Assembly: GCA_043392685.1 (NCBI GenBank)
Contig: JBHZGM010000020.1
DNA: 64,000 bases
DNA from: Metapseudomonas sp043392685
GTDB taxonomy: Bacteria; Pseudomonadota; Gammaproteobacteria; Pseudomonadales; Pseudomonadaceae
Strand: one strand, 5' to 3'
Shown: piece by piece, positions 26,351 through 35,500 of the stretch
How positions within the stretch are numbered: position 1 is the first letter of the stretch
Layout of the letters: the number at the start of each line of letters is the position of its first letter
Notes under the pieces: generated by a model
The model's input: only the letters and a program-made list of their open reading frames with translations
Told to the model about the DNA's origin: nothing
Database searches by the model: none
Made by a program: the position numbers and the translations under genes

Positions 26351-26905
26351 TTACTTGGCGGCGCGACCGAGCATGCGGGTCAGGGTCGCGTCGCGATCAA
26401 TAAAGTGGTGCTTGAGGGCGGCCAGGGCATGGACGCCAGCGAAAATCAGCAGGCCCCAGGCAAGGTATTCGTGAATCGCACCGGCGACATCCTCCTGGTC
26501 GGGGATGGCGGTCAGGGTGGCGGGCACCTCGAACAGACCGAAGACCGCGATGCCGCGCCCTTCGGCGGTGGAAATCAGGTAGCCGGAAATCATCAGGGCG
26601 AACAGGCCGACGTAGAGCACCAGATGGCCGACCTTCGAACCCAGGCGAGTCATCGGACCGTGGTTGGGCAGCGCGGGCGGCGGTGGGCTGACGAAACGCC
26701 AGGCCAGTCGCGCCAGCATCACCAGGAACAGCAGGATACCGACGCCCTTGTGGATATCCGGCGCGGTCTTGTACCAGCTGCTGTAGTAGTTCAGGCCGAC
26801 CATCCACAGGCCCAGGGCGAACAGGCCGACGAAGACGATGGCCACCCCCCAATGCAGAACGATGCTGACCAGACCGAAGCGGGACGGGGAGTTACGCCAT
26901 TGCAT
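26351..26905 (-). CDS. Cytochrome b561-type membrane protein
   Basis: 184 residues from the ATG at 26905; AAGGA lies 8 bases ahead, while the longer frame would start with GTG and no site. Four transmembrane helices with the b561 heme histidines: near RFGLVSIVLHWGVAIVFVG, in DIHKGVGILLFLVMLARL, in YLAWGLLIFAGVHALAALKHH (two histidines). Bacterial b561 proteins pass electrons from quinol or superoxide across the inner membrane. It forms an operon with yceI, a common pair of unproven joint function. Confidence 0.92.
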   Translation of the reverse strand: MQWRNSPSRFGLVSIVLHWGVAIVFVGLFALGLWMVGLNYYSSWYKTAPDIHKGVGILLFLVMLARLAWRFVSPPPPALPNHGPMTRLGSKVGHLVLYVGLFALMISGYLISTAEGRGIAVFGLFEVPATLTAIPDQEDVAGAIHEYLAWGLLIFAGVHALAALKHHFIDRDATLTRMLGRAAK

Positions 26906-27105
26906 GAAATGAATCCTTGGAAACACGGGCCGGGTAAATACGGGTGATTTAGCCTAGCGGTTAATCTATCGAATTAAAGCGGAAAATTTTGCTTTGAAAT
27001 ATCGAGCAATACGATCTTTACGGCCACTGAACCTTTGCAGGATTTTGTCGAAGGGAATGCCTGAAAGTTCGTAGGACGCGACCGAGCGGCGCGTCGGAGG
27101 AGACA

Positions 27106-27127
27106 GGCGGCGAGGTGGCTCGCCGCC
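27106..27127 (-). terminator. Hairpin after the flavin oxidase gene, possible terminator
   Basis: Perfect 9-bp stem GGCGGCGAG (27106-27114) with 27119-27127, 4-base loop. There is no T-run on the minus strand (TGTCTCC follows), so it may only stabilise the 3' end. Confidence 0.4.
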
Positions 27128-27138
27128 CGGGGCCGGGA

Positions 27139-28611
27139 TCAGTTGAAGAAGCGGGAGAAGAAGCCCTTCTTCTCTTCCCGGGTGGACGTGGAGGAGGCCT
27201 TGGGCGCGGCTTCGGCCACAGTTTCCTGCGGAGCGACGGTCTTGCCGGCCTTCAGGTCGATGACCTGGCCGGCGGCGCGCTGGCCGCTGCGCAATGCGCC
27301 TTCCAGGGTGCCCGGATAGAGCGCATCGGTGTGTTCGCCGGCGAACACCACGCGCCCCAGGGGCTGCTCCCACATGCGCCAGTAGAGGCTGATCTCGCCC
27401 GGACCGTAGGCCAGGTAGGCACCGCCGGCCAGAGAGTCCTTGCCGTAGCGGCGCAGCTCGTAGCCCTTGAACTGTTCGCGGGCGCCGGGGAAATGCTTGT
27501 CGAAGCGGATCAGCACCTGGTCGACCATCTGCCGGTCGCCGAAGGCCTGCATCAGACGCGCATTGTCGCCGGACAGGTTGATCAGCAGGTTGGCGCCACC
27601 CTTCAAGGCCGGCTCGACCCAGAGCATGCCCAGGCCCTGATCGCTGTAGACCTCGCCGGAAAGCCGGCTCTTGCCCCAGACCGGCTTCTTGAACTTCAGC
27701 AGCATCTGGTCGCGCCAGCCGTAGTTGATGTCCTTCAGGGCGCGCAGCTGCAGCGCGGACAGGGAAGGGGTCATGCTGATCTTGCCCAGCGCCGGCAGCG
27801 GCACGGCGAGCACGACGTAATCGGCCTTGTAGCCGGTGCCGCCGACCTTGACGGTGACGCCTTCCTGCTCCTGCACGATGGCGGAAACGCGGGCGTTGGT
27901 CTTGATGGTCCTGATCTGCCTGGCCATGGCCTGGGCCAGGCCCTGGCTACCGCCGGGCAGGCGCGCAGCACGCATTTCGGTATCCGGCAGGCCACGGTAG
28001 ACGCGGGCCTGCTGGGCCAGGTAGAGCAGCGACAGGCGCGACGGCTCGTCATAGCGCGAGCGGATGCGCTGCACCACCAGGGCCTTGGCGGTAGGCGCCA
28101 GGTTCAGCTTCTCCAGCCAGCGGGCGACGGTGATGGAGTCGAGGGTCTGCAGGGTGTAATTGGCCAGCGGCTTGAGCGGGTCATCGATCGAGGCGGCCAG
28201 GTCATCCAGGCTCTTGTCGAAGCGCTTCAGGCCTTCCACGGTGCTCGGTGCTTCCTTGAGCAGGTCGGCCTCGGAGAAGTAGCGGCCGTTCACCAGGTAG
28301 CCGGGAGTGCGCACGTAATCGGGGGCGGGCACGGCCTTCACTTTGAACTGATCCAGATAGCGATACAGGCTTGGCTGCAGCCTGGCGCTGCCGATCCACT
28401 CGCTGGAGGCCAGACCCGAACGGCCACCGATGTTCGGCTTGGCCTCCAGCACGGTGACCTGCCAGCCCTTCTGCTGCAACTCGTAGGCCGAAGTGAGGCC
28501 CGCTATGCCGCCGCCAATGACGATGGCCGACGGCTGCTTGTCCTTGGCCAGCGCTGTCGCACTGAGCCCCCCCACAATGATCAGCGCCAAGGCGCGCCAG
28601 GCTGCAGACAT
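27139..28611 (-). CDS. Exported flavin monoamine oxidase-like protein (FAD-dependent)
   Basis: 490 residues from the ATG at 28611, preceded by AGGGGGA. It has a signal-like hydrophobic N-terminus (ALALIIVGGLSATALA), then the dinucleotide fold IVIGGGIAGLTSAYEL with the acidic VTVLEAKPNIGGRSG. The C-terminal FAD signature is VVFAGEHTDALYPGTLEGAL. This is the amine oxidase superfamily (MAO/phytoene desaturase type). The substrate is unknown. It is probably the orthologue of PA0421. It stands divergent from bioA over a 161-base gap. A perfect hairpin (27106-27127) lies just past the stop. Confidence 0.87.
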   Translation of the reverse strand: MSAAWRALALIIVGGLSATALAKDKQPSAIVIGGGIAGLTSAYELQQKGWQVTVLEAKPNIGGRSGLASSEWIGSARLQPSLYRYLDQFKVKAVPAPDYVRTPGYLVNGRYFSEADLLKEAPSTVEGLKRFDKSLDDLAASIDDPLKPLANYTLQTLDSITVARWLEKLNLAPTAKALVVQRIRSRYDEPSRLSLLYLAQQARVYRGLPDTEMRAARLPGGSQGLAQAMARQIRTIKTNARVSAIVQEQEGVTVKVGGTGYKADYVVLAVPLPALGKISMTPSLSALQLRALKDINYGWRDQMLLKFKKPVWGKSRLSGEVYSDQGLGMLWVEPALKGGANLLINLSGDNARLMQAFGDRQMVDQVLIRFDKHFPGAREQFKGYELRRYGKDSLAGGAYLAYGPGEISLYWRMWEQPLGRVVFAGEHTDALYPGTLEGALRSGQRAAGQVIDLKAGKTVAPQETVAEAAPKASSTSTREEKKGFFSRFFN

Positions 28612-28772
28612 GAAGAATCCCCCTGTGAAGCAGCGTCGTTCGAAATTGGCGCGCAGGATACGCCAGCCCCGACGGCCGGACCAGAAGTGCCTTGCCGGTA
28701 GCCAATGGCGTTCTGCTTGTCCGGGCCGGCCGCATTGCATAGGCTTCGCCGATCGCAACAGGAGAACGAGTC

Positions 28773-30179
28773 ATGGGCCTCAATGCCGACTGGATGCAAC
28801 GCGACCTCGCCGTGCTCTGGCATCCCTGCACCCAGATGAAAGATCACGAACGCCTGCCGGTGGTACCGATCCGCCGTGGCGAAGGCGTCTGGCTGGAGGA
28901 CTTCGAGGGCAAGCGCTACCTGGATGCCGTCAGCTCCTGGTGGGTCAACGTCTTCGGCCACGCCAATCCGCGCATCAACCAGCGCATCAAGGATCAGGTG
29001 GACCAGCTGGAGCACGTGATCCTCGCCGGCTTCAGCCACCAGCCGGTAGTGGAGCTGTCCGAGCGCCTGGTCAGGATCACCCCCAAGGGCCTGGACCGGG
29101 TCTTCTATGCCGACAACGGTTCTTCCGGCATCGAAGTGGCGCTGAAGATGAGCTACCACTTCTGGCGCAACCAGGGTCTGGATCGCAAGAAACGCTTCGT
29201 CACCCTGACCAACAGCTATCACGGCGAAACCGTTGCGGCGATGTCGGTGGGCGACGTCGCGCTGTTCACCGAAACCTACAAATCGCTGCTGCTGGACACC
29301 CTCAAGGTGCCGAGCCCGGACTGCTTCCTGCGCCCGGACGGCATGTGCTGGGAAGAACACTCCCGCGCCATGTTCGCCCACATGGAGCGCACCCTCGCCG
29401 AACACCATGATGAGGTCGCGGCGGTGATCGTCGAGCCACTGATCCAGGGTGCCGGCGGCATGCGCATGTACCACCCGGTGTACCTCAAGCTGCTGCGCGA
29501 AGCCTGCGACCGCTACGGCGTACACCTGATCCACGACGAGATCGCCGTCGGCTTCGGCCGCACCGGCACCATGTTCGCCTGCGAGCAGGCCGGCATCGCG
29601 CCGGACTTCCTGGTGCTGTCCAAGGCCCTGACTGGCGGTTACCTGCCGATGGCCGCGGTGCTCACCTCCGAGACCGTCTACCAAGGCTTCTACGACGACT
29701 ACCAGACCCTGCGCGCCTTCCTCCATTCGCACACCTACACCGGCAACCCGCTGGCCTGCGCCGCCGCCCTGGCGACCCTGGACATCTTCGAGCAGGACAA
29801 GGTGATCGAGGCCAACCGCAAGCTGGCCATGCGCATGGCCACCGCCACGGCCCACCTGGCGGACCACCCGCACGTGGCGGAAGTACGCCAGACCGGCATG
29901 GTGCTGGCCATCGAAATGGTCCAGGACAAGGCCAGCAAGACGCCCTTCCCCTGGCAGGAACGCCGCGGTCTGAAAGTCTTCCAGCACGCCCTGGAGCGCG
30001 GCGCGCTGCTGCGTCCGCTGGGTAACGTGGTGTATTTCCTGCCGCCCTACGTGATCACCGGGGAACAGATCGATTTCCTCGCCGAGGTGGCCAGCGAAGG
30101 CATCGACATCGCCACCCGCGAGTCGGTGAGCGTGCCGGTGGTGGCGGACCTGCATCCGAACCATCGCGATCCGGGCTGA
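28773..30179 (+). CDS. bioA: Adenosylmethionine-8-amino-7-oxononanoate aminotransferase
   Basis: 468 residues. Class III PLP aminotransferase that uses SAM as amino donor to make 7,8-diaminopelargonate in biotin synthesis. BioA features: DLAVLWHPCTQMKDHERLPV at the N-terminus, SSWWVNVFGHANPRI, the cofactor site IHDEIAVGFGRTGTMFACEQ, and the PLP lysine in LVLSKALTGGYLPM. The length is close to other proteobacterial BioA proteins. The other bio genes are not in the window. AACAGGAGAACGAGTC precedes the ATG. Confidence 0.95.
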   Translation: MGLNADWMQRDLAVLWHPCTQMKDHERLPVVPIRRGEGVWLEDFEGKRYLDAVSSWWVNVFGHANPRINQRIKDQVDQLEHVILAGFSHQPVVELSERLVRITPKGLDRVFYADNGSSGIEVALKMSYHFWRNQGLDRKKRFVTLTNSYHGETVAAMSVGDVALFTETYKSLLLDTLKVPSPDCFLRPDGMCWEEHSRAMFAHMERTLAEHHDEVAAVIVEPLIQGAGGMRMYHPVYLKLLREACDRYGVHLIHDEIAVGFGRTGTMFACEQAGIAPDFLVLSKALTGGYLPMAAVLTSETVYQGFYDDYQTLRAFLHSHTYTGNPLACAAALATLDIFEQDKVIEANRKLAMRMATATAHLADHPHVAEVRQTGMVLAIEMVQDKASKTPFPWQERRGLKVFQHALERGALLRPLGNVVYFLPPYVITGEQIDFLAEVASEGIDIATRESVSVPVVADLHPNHRDPG

Positions 30180-30207
30180 CAGGTAACACGGACGGCGCGC
30201 CAGGCCT

Positions 30208-30213
30208 TAAACT
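30208..30213 (+). promoter_or_regulatory. -10-like element of rsmE
   Basis: TAAACT at 30208-30213 is followed by GCGCGCCC, identical to the -10 and discriminator of the sahR-like/metK promoter. No good -35 is visible. Confidence 0.35.
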
Positions 30214-30238
30214 GCGCGCCCGTCTCCTCTGTTCCCGA

Positions 30239-30964
30239 ATGCCCATGCGCCTTTCCCGCTTCTTCATCGACGCCCGCCTCTCCCTCGGCCAGCACGACCT
30301 GCCCGAAGCCCAGGCCCACTACATCGGCCGCGTCCTGCGCCTGGCCGCGGGCGATGCCGTGCAGCTGTTCGACGGTTCCGGGCAGGAATACCTCGGCGAA
30401 CTGATCGAGGTGGGCAAGAAGAGCGTCAGGGTGGAACTGCGCGAAGCCTTCGCCGGAATGGCCGAGTCCCCCCTGCGGGTGCACCTGGGCCAGGGCCTGT
30501 CGCGCGGCGAGCGCATGGACTGGGCGATCCAGAAGGCCACCGAACTGGGCGCGGCCGAGATCAGCCCCATCGTCAGCGAGCGCTGCGAAGTGCGCCTGAA
30601 GGACGAGCGCGCCGACAAGCGCCTCGCCCACTGGCGCCAGGTCGCCATCAGCGCCTGCGAGCAATGCGGCCGCTCGGTGCTACCGATCATCCATGCGCCG
30701 GTTGCCCTGGCCGACTGGCAGCGCCAGGTCGAAGCCGAGCTCAAGCTGGTCCTGCATCCGGTGGCCGAGCCCCTGGCCAGCCATGCCCGACCGGGCAGCC
30801 TGGCCTTCCTGATCGGGCCGGAAGGCGGCCTCTCTGAAACGGAGGTCGAAAGCGCGAAAGCGGCGGGTTTCCATGCCGCACGCCTGGGGCCGCGCGTATT
30901 GCGCACCGAAACGGCGCCGGTGGTGGCACTCAGCGTGGCGCAGCAGCTCTGGGGTGATTTCTAG
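30239..30964 (+). CDS. rsmE: 16S rRNA (uracil(1498)-N(3))-methyltransferase
   Basis: 241 residues. SPOUT-class (knotted) methyltransferase that modifies U1498 of 16S rRNA. The N-terminal PUA-like part (HYIGRVLRLAAGDAVQLFDG) is followed by the knot region with LAFLIGPEGGLSETEVESA and RLGPRVLRTETAPVVALS. Two starts are possible, 30239 (MPM) and 30245 (MRLSRFFID); neither has a clear ribosome site, and the second is the usual family start. It converges with chpC across an inverted repeat. Confidence 0.95.
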   Translation: MPMRLSRFFIDARLSLGQHDLPEAQAHYIGRVLRLAAGDAVQLFDGSGQEYLGELIEVGKKSVRVELREAFAGMAESPLRVHLGQGLSRGERMDWAIQKATELGAAEISPIVSERCEVRLKDERADKRLAHWRQVAISACEQCGRSVLPIIHAPVALADWQRQVEAELKLVLHPVAEPLASHARPGSLAFLIGPEGGLSETEVESAKAAGFHAARLGPRVLRTETAPVVALSVAQQLWGDF

Positions 30965-30966
30965 CT

Positions 30967-31053
30967 TACGCAGGTTGGTCTGAGCTACGCGAAGCCCAAC
31001 ACGCGGGATAACCGGAACAACGTCGGGCCTCGCTGCGCGAGGACCGACCTGCG
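30967..31053. repeat. Large imperfect inverted repeat between rsmE and chpC
   Basis: The outer arms GCAGGTTGGTC (about 30969) and GACCGACCTGC (about 31042) pair with one mismatch, and the inner arms CGAAGCCCAAC and GTCGGGCCTCG pair with two. The whole 87 bases can fold back on itself. This is the tandem-inverted GTAGGTTGG-type intergenic repeat known in pseudomonads, possibly acting as a bidirectional terminator. Confidence 0.65.
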
Positions 31054-31057
31054 GCGC

Positions 31058-31528
31058 TCAGATCAGTCCGGCATCCGCCAGCATCTGCTCCAATGCCACC
31101 AGGTCCGGGATCTTCGCCACGTCGGTGCCCAGCTGCACCGAATCCAGCTCCAGGATCGACAGCGGCGCATTGGCGCGGCGCAGGTCCTGCTCCACCTTCA
31201 GCGAGCGGGGAATGCCTTGCAGCAGCAGGGCGATGAACTTCACGTGGGGGCGACCACCGAGGGCGTTGAGTACCGCCACCCGGGCACCCGGCCCCACCTT
31301 CACCTCGCCACCGGCAGCGGCCTCGAAGGACAGCAGCGGCAAACGCAGGTCACGCCAGGCCACCTGGCCCAGCAGCCAGGCGGGCAGCCCCGGCGTTGCC
31401 TGGGGCGCGCGGTAGGGGATGAGTTCGGCCAGGGCCACGTTGGGCACCAGCAGGGTACGGTCGGACAGCGGCAGCAGCAGCCCGGTGAGGCTGGCGGCAC
31501 TGTTCTGGTCGGTAACGGCTTGGCTCAT
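31058..31528 (-). CDS. chpC: CheW-like adaptor ChpC of the Pil-Chp system
   Basis: 156 residues from the ATG at 31528 (MSQAVTDQNSAASLTGLL). A CheW-like domain covers most of the protein (LLLPLSDRTLLVPNVALAEL, LPAWLLGQVAWRDLRLPLL). CheW proteins couple chemoreceptors to the histidine kinase. ChpC is the second CheW homologue of the system after PilI and is thought to link extra inputs to ChpA. It follows chpB by 13 bases. In P. aeruginosa chpD and chpE follow, but here the cluster ends with this gene. Confidence 0.9.
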   Translation of the reverse strand: MSQAVTDQNSAASLTGLLLPLSDRTLLVPNVALAELIPYRAPQATPGLPAWLLGQVAWRDLRLPLLSFEAAAGGEVKVGPGARVAVLNALGGRPHVKFIALLLQGIPRSLKVEQDLRRANAPLSILELDSVQLGTDVAKIPDLVALEQMLADAGLI

Positions 31529-31541
31529 GGGAAATCCTGGG

Positions 31542-32561
31542 TTAGCTGACCTGGGCGGCCAGATGTTCGACCAGCTTGGCGGCCAGCTCGCGCGGGTCGC
31601 CGCTGAAGCTGCTGTAGCCACCTTCGCGCAGGCTGTCGGGCATGCTCGAACAGGCGCAGGACTCGGCGCTCTGGGTCCAGATCAGCCCGCCCTGGCGGCG
31701 CAGGTAGGCGGCGGCGGCACTGCCGTCGCTGCCCATGCCGCTGAAGGCGATGACGCCGCACTGGGCGCCAAAGTGCTGGGCGAGGTTGAGCATGGCCTGG
31801 TCGATGGACGGGCTGTAGGGTTCCGGCCAGGGGCGTTCGCTCACCTGCATGCGGCCGTCGTCGGAGAAGTTCAGTTCGCGGCTGATGGGCACCACCACCA
31901 CTTCACCACAGCGCACCGCATCGCCAGGGCGGACCTGGTTGACGTGCCACTGGCTGTGACGGCCGACCGCCTGGGGCAGCGCGCCTTCGAAGCTGGGGTC
32001 GATGTGCTGGGCATAGATGAAGCCGATGGGCAGGCCGCCAGGTAGCGCATCGAGGAACGCCTTGACCGCCGCCGGCCCGCCGAGGGAAGCGGCCAGCAGC
32101 CAGACCTGGCGCGCGGGCTCGCCGGCCACCAGCGGGGTATCGGCAAGCGCCCTGGGCAGTTCCAGGCGCGAAGGCCGTTGCGCCTCGGCCAGCAGGGTTT
32201 CCAGGCTCGGCCCCACCGCTACCGCCGGGTCGCCCACCAGCTTCTTCAGCTTGCCGAACAGGCGCCGTTCCCAGCGCGGGTAGTGCTCGGAGTGGCGCTC
32301 GGGGGCGTGTCCCTCGCCGAACAACACCGGTGCGGTGGCGCGCTCCAGCAGGCTGTCCACCAGGGGCGAGTCTTCGGACTGGGCCAGATCCACCAGCCAG
32401 AGGTCCGTTTCGCAGGCCTCCAGGGCCTCCTCGTCCAGGCGCGCAGGGTCGCTGTTGAGCACCACCTGATAGCCGTTGCCGGTCAGCGCCTGCTGCAGCA
32501 CATGGCGCTGCAGCGAGGTGTCGGCGAGCACGGCGATGCGTGCGGAAGTCTTCTGTGTCAT
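31542..32561 (-). CDS. chpB: Chemoreceptor methylesterase ChpB
   Basis: 339 residues. CheB family. The C-terminal esterase has its catalytic triad in LLAASLGGPAAVKAF (Ser), YAQHIDPSFEGAL (His) and AFSGMGSDGSAA (Asp). The N-terminal part (ARIAVLADTSLQRHVLQQAL, then DLWLVDLAQSE) resembles a receiver but lacks the usual acidic cluster. It removes methyl groups from PilJ in opposition to PilK. Its start overlaps the chpA stop (ATGA). Confidence 0.93.
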   Translation of the reverse strand: MTQKTSARIAVLADTSLQRHVLQQALTGNGYQVVLNSDPARLDEEALEACETDLWLVDLAQSEDSPLVDSLLERATAPVLFGEGHAPERHSEHYPRWERRLFGKLKKLVGDPAVAVGPSLETLLAEAQRPSRLELPRALADTPLVAGEPARQVWLLAASLGGPAAVKAFLDALPGGLPIGFIYAQHIDPSFEGALPQAVGRHSQWHVNQVRPGDAVRCGEVVVVPISRELNFSDDGRMQVSERPWPEPYSPSIDQAMLNLAQHFGAQCGVIAFSGMGSDGSAAAAYLRRQGGLIWTQSAESCACSSMPDSLREGGYSSFSGDPRELAAKLVEHLAAQVS

Positions 32562-35500
32562 GTCCGTTTGACCAGATGCTGGATGGTTTCGAGCAGCAAG
32601 GATTCCTGGTAGGGCTTGCCCAGGTAGTCATTGACGCCGATGGCCATGGCGCGCTCGCGGTGCTTCTCGCCGGTACGCGAGGTGATCATGATGATCGGCA
32701 GGTCCTTCAGGCGTTCGTCGTGGCGCACCAGGGTCGCCACTTCGAAGCCGTCCATGCGCGGCATTTCGATGTCCAGCAGCATGATGTCCGGACGCTGCTC
32801 CTGCAGCAGGGCGATGGCGTCCACCCCGTCCTTGGCGGTGAGCACGTTCATGCCGTTGCGCTCCAGCAGGCGGCTGGTGACCTTGCGCACGGTCACCGAG
32901 TCGTCCACCACCATCACCAGCGGCGGACGCTCCACCTCCACCTCCACCGGCAGCAGATTGACGCTGGCCGGACGCGGCAGCGGCTGCACCAGGTGCGCGT
33001 GACGGGTACGGATGGTCGCCAGCAGGTCGAGGATCACCACGACGCGACCGTCACCTAGGATGGTGGCGCCGGAGATGCCGTGGACCCCGGCGAACTGCGC
33101 GCCCAGGCTCTTCACCACGATTTCGCGGGAACCCACCAGGGCGTCCACCTGCACGGCCACGGCGTGCTCGGAAGAGCGCACCAGGATCACCGGCAGCGGC
33201 AGGCTCTGTCCCACCAGCTTGGGATGCTGGCCGTTGTCCAGCAGGTCGCCCAGGTACTTCAGTTCGTAGTTCTGCCCGGCGTACTCGAAGCGCGGCCCGT
33301 CCGGCTGGTAATAGGTTTCCAGCTCGTAGGGCGACACCCGCACGATGCCTTCGATGGTGTTCAGCGGGATGGCGTAGAGGTCCTCGCCGGAGAGCACCAT
33401 CAGTGCTCGGTTCACCGACACGGTGAACGGCAGGCGGATGAGGAAGCGGCTACCCTCACCCGGCGTCGAGTCGATGCTCATGGTGCCGCCGAGCTGTTTC
33501 ACCTCGGAATGCACCACATCCATGCCGACGCCACGACCGGAAATCTGGGTGACCTTGTCGGCGGTGGAGAAGCCCGGTTCGAGGATGAACTGCAGGACTT
33601 CGTGGTCCGACAGGTCGGACTCGGCGTCCATCATGCCGCGCTCGATGGCCTTGCGGCGCACGGCCTCGAACTTGATGCCGGCGCCATCGTCGGCCAGGGT
33701 CAGGACGATATCCCCGCCCTCGCGGCTGAGATTCAGGCGAATGGTACCGACCGGCGGCTTGCCCGCGGCGCGGCGTGCCTCGGCACTCTCGATGCCGTGG
33801 TCCACCGCGTTGCGCAGCATGTGTTCCAGCGGCGCCACCATGCGTTCGAGCACGGTACGATCCATTTCGCCCTCGGCGTTGCCGACGACGAATTCCACCT
33901 GCTTGTCGAGCTCGCTGGCCACCTGCCGGACGATGCGGCGCAAGCGCGGCACGAGGCGGTCGAAGGGCACCATGCGGGTGCGCATCAGGCCTTCCTGCAG
34001 CTCGGTGTTCACCCGCGCCTGTTGCAGCAGCAGGGTTTCCGCGTCGCGGTTCTTCGCCGCCAGGGTTTCCTTGAGGTCGAGCAAGTCGGAAGCGGATTCG
34101 AAGAGCGCCCGCGACAGCTGCTGCAGCTGCGAGTGGCGGTCCATTTCCAGTGGGTCGAAGTCCTCGTAGCCGGCGCGCTCGGCCTCGGCCTGGTAGCGGC
34201 TGAGGATCTGCGCCTGGGTCTCGGTATCGAGACGGCGCAGCTGGTCGCGCACCCGCTCGATGGTGGCTTCCATCTCGTTCAGGGTGAAGCTGAAGTCGCT
34301 GACCTGCTGTTCTACGCGGCCACGGAAGATGGAGGTCTCACCGGCCAGGTTGACCAGGCCTTCGAGCAGCTCGGCCGGCACCTTCACCAGTTCCTGCGGG
34401 GCGCGACGGGCAGCGGCTTCCTGGGCGGCTTCGCGCGCCCGCTGAACGAAGGGCAGCACGCGCTCTTGCCCAGCCACCACGGGCTGGGCGCTGGCCGCGA
34501 CGATCGGCGCCGCCAGTTGTGGCGGTGCTGGCTGGCGCGGTGCCGGGTCAGGCGCCGGCAGCTCTTCGGCCAGGCTGCGGTCGAGTTGCTGGCGCAGCTC
34601 TTCCAGTTCCGCCTGCAGGCCTTCGTAGCCCGATTGCACGTCGAGGAACAGGCTTTCCGGCCAGGGCGCGCCTTGTTGCTGTGCCTCGATCAGGTGTTGT
34701 TCCAGGTCGTGGGTGAGGTCGCCGAGGCGCTTCTGCCCGGACAGGCGCGCACCGCCCTTGAGGGTGTGCAGCACGCGCAGCAGTTCGTCCACCTGGGCGC
34801 TGTCGTCGCGGGCCTCTTCCCAGCGGCCGATGGCGACTTCCATGGACTCCAGCAGGTCGTCGGCCTCTTCCAGGAAGATATCGAGGATGTCCGCCTCGGC
34901 CACGGCCTCCGGCTCGTCCTCGGCTGCCGGCTGCAAATGGACGGCGGTGGGCACGCTCAGTTGCTCGCCGGGGTTGGCGCGCCATTGCCTGATGGCTTCG
35001 ATCAGCGCCTGGCCATCCGGCAGCGGACGACGCGCGCGCACCGCATCGAGCATTTCGCTCAGGCGGTCCTGGCAGGCCTGCAGCAGGCCGAACAGCGCCG
35101 GGCTGGCGCGCAGGCGGCCAGCGCAAAGACCTTCGTAGAGGAATTCCAGTTCATGGGCGAGATCGCCGATGGGACCGATCTCGGCCATCCGCGCGCCGCC
35201 CTTGAGGGTGTGCAGGTCGCGCTGCAGGGCTTCGACTTCGAGGCTGTTGTCCGGCTCCTCCATCCAGCGCTGCAGGGCGGCGCCGGCACTGTCGAGGATG
35301 TCGAAACCTTCCTCAAGGAAGATTTCCACCAGTTCCGGGTCCTGGTCACCGTCGAAGGCCTGGGGCACGGCATAGGCAGCCGGCTCTTCGGCGGCCCGGA
35401 TGGCTGGCCGCTCGGCCTCGGGCACATCGGCGACCAGCTCGGTGAGGACTTCGTCGTCTTCCTCCGCCTGCGCATCGTTGGCAGCGTCCGGCGATTCGCC

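Noticed and set aside
26960..27000. AT-rich inverted repeat AAAGC-N10-GCTTT upstream of cytochrome b561 as a Fur or other operator
   Set aside because: Too short and unlike the Fur 19-bp consensus; probably part of the promoter region.
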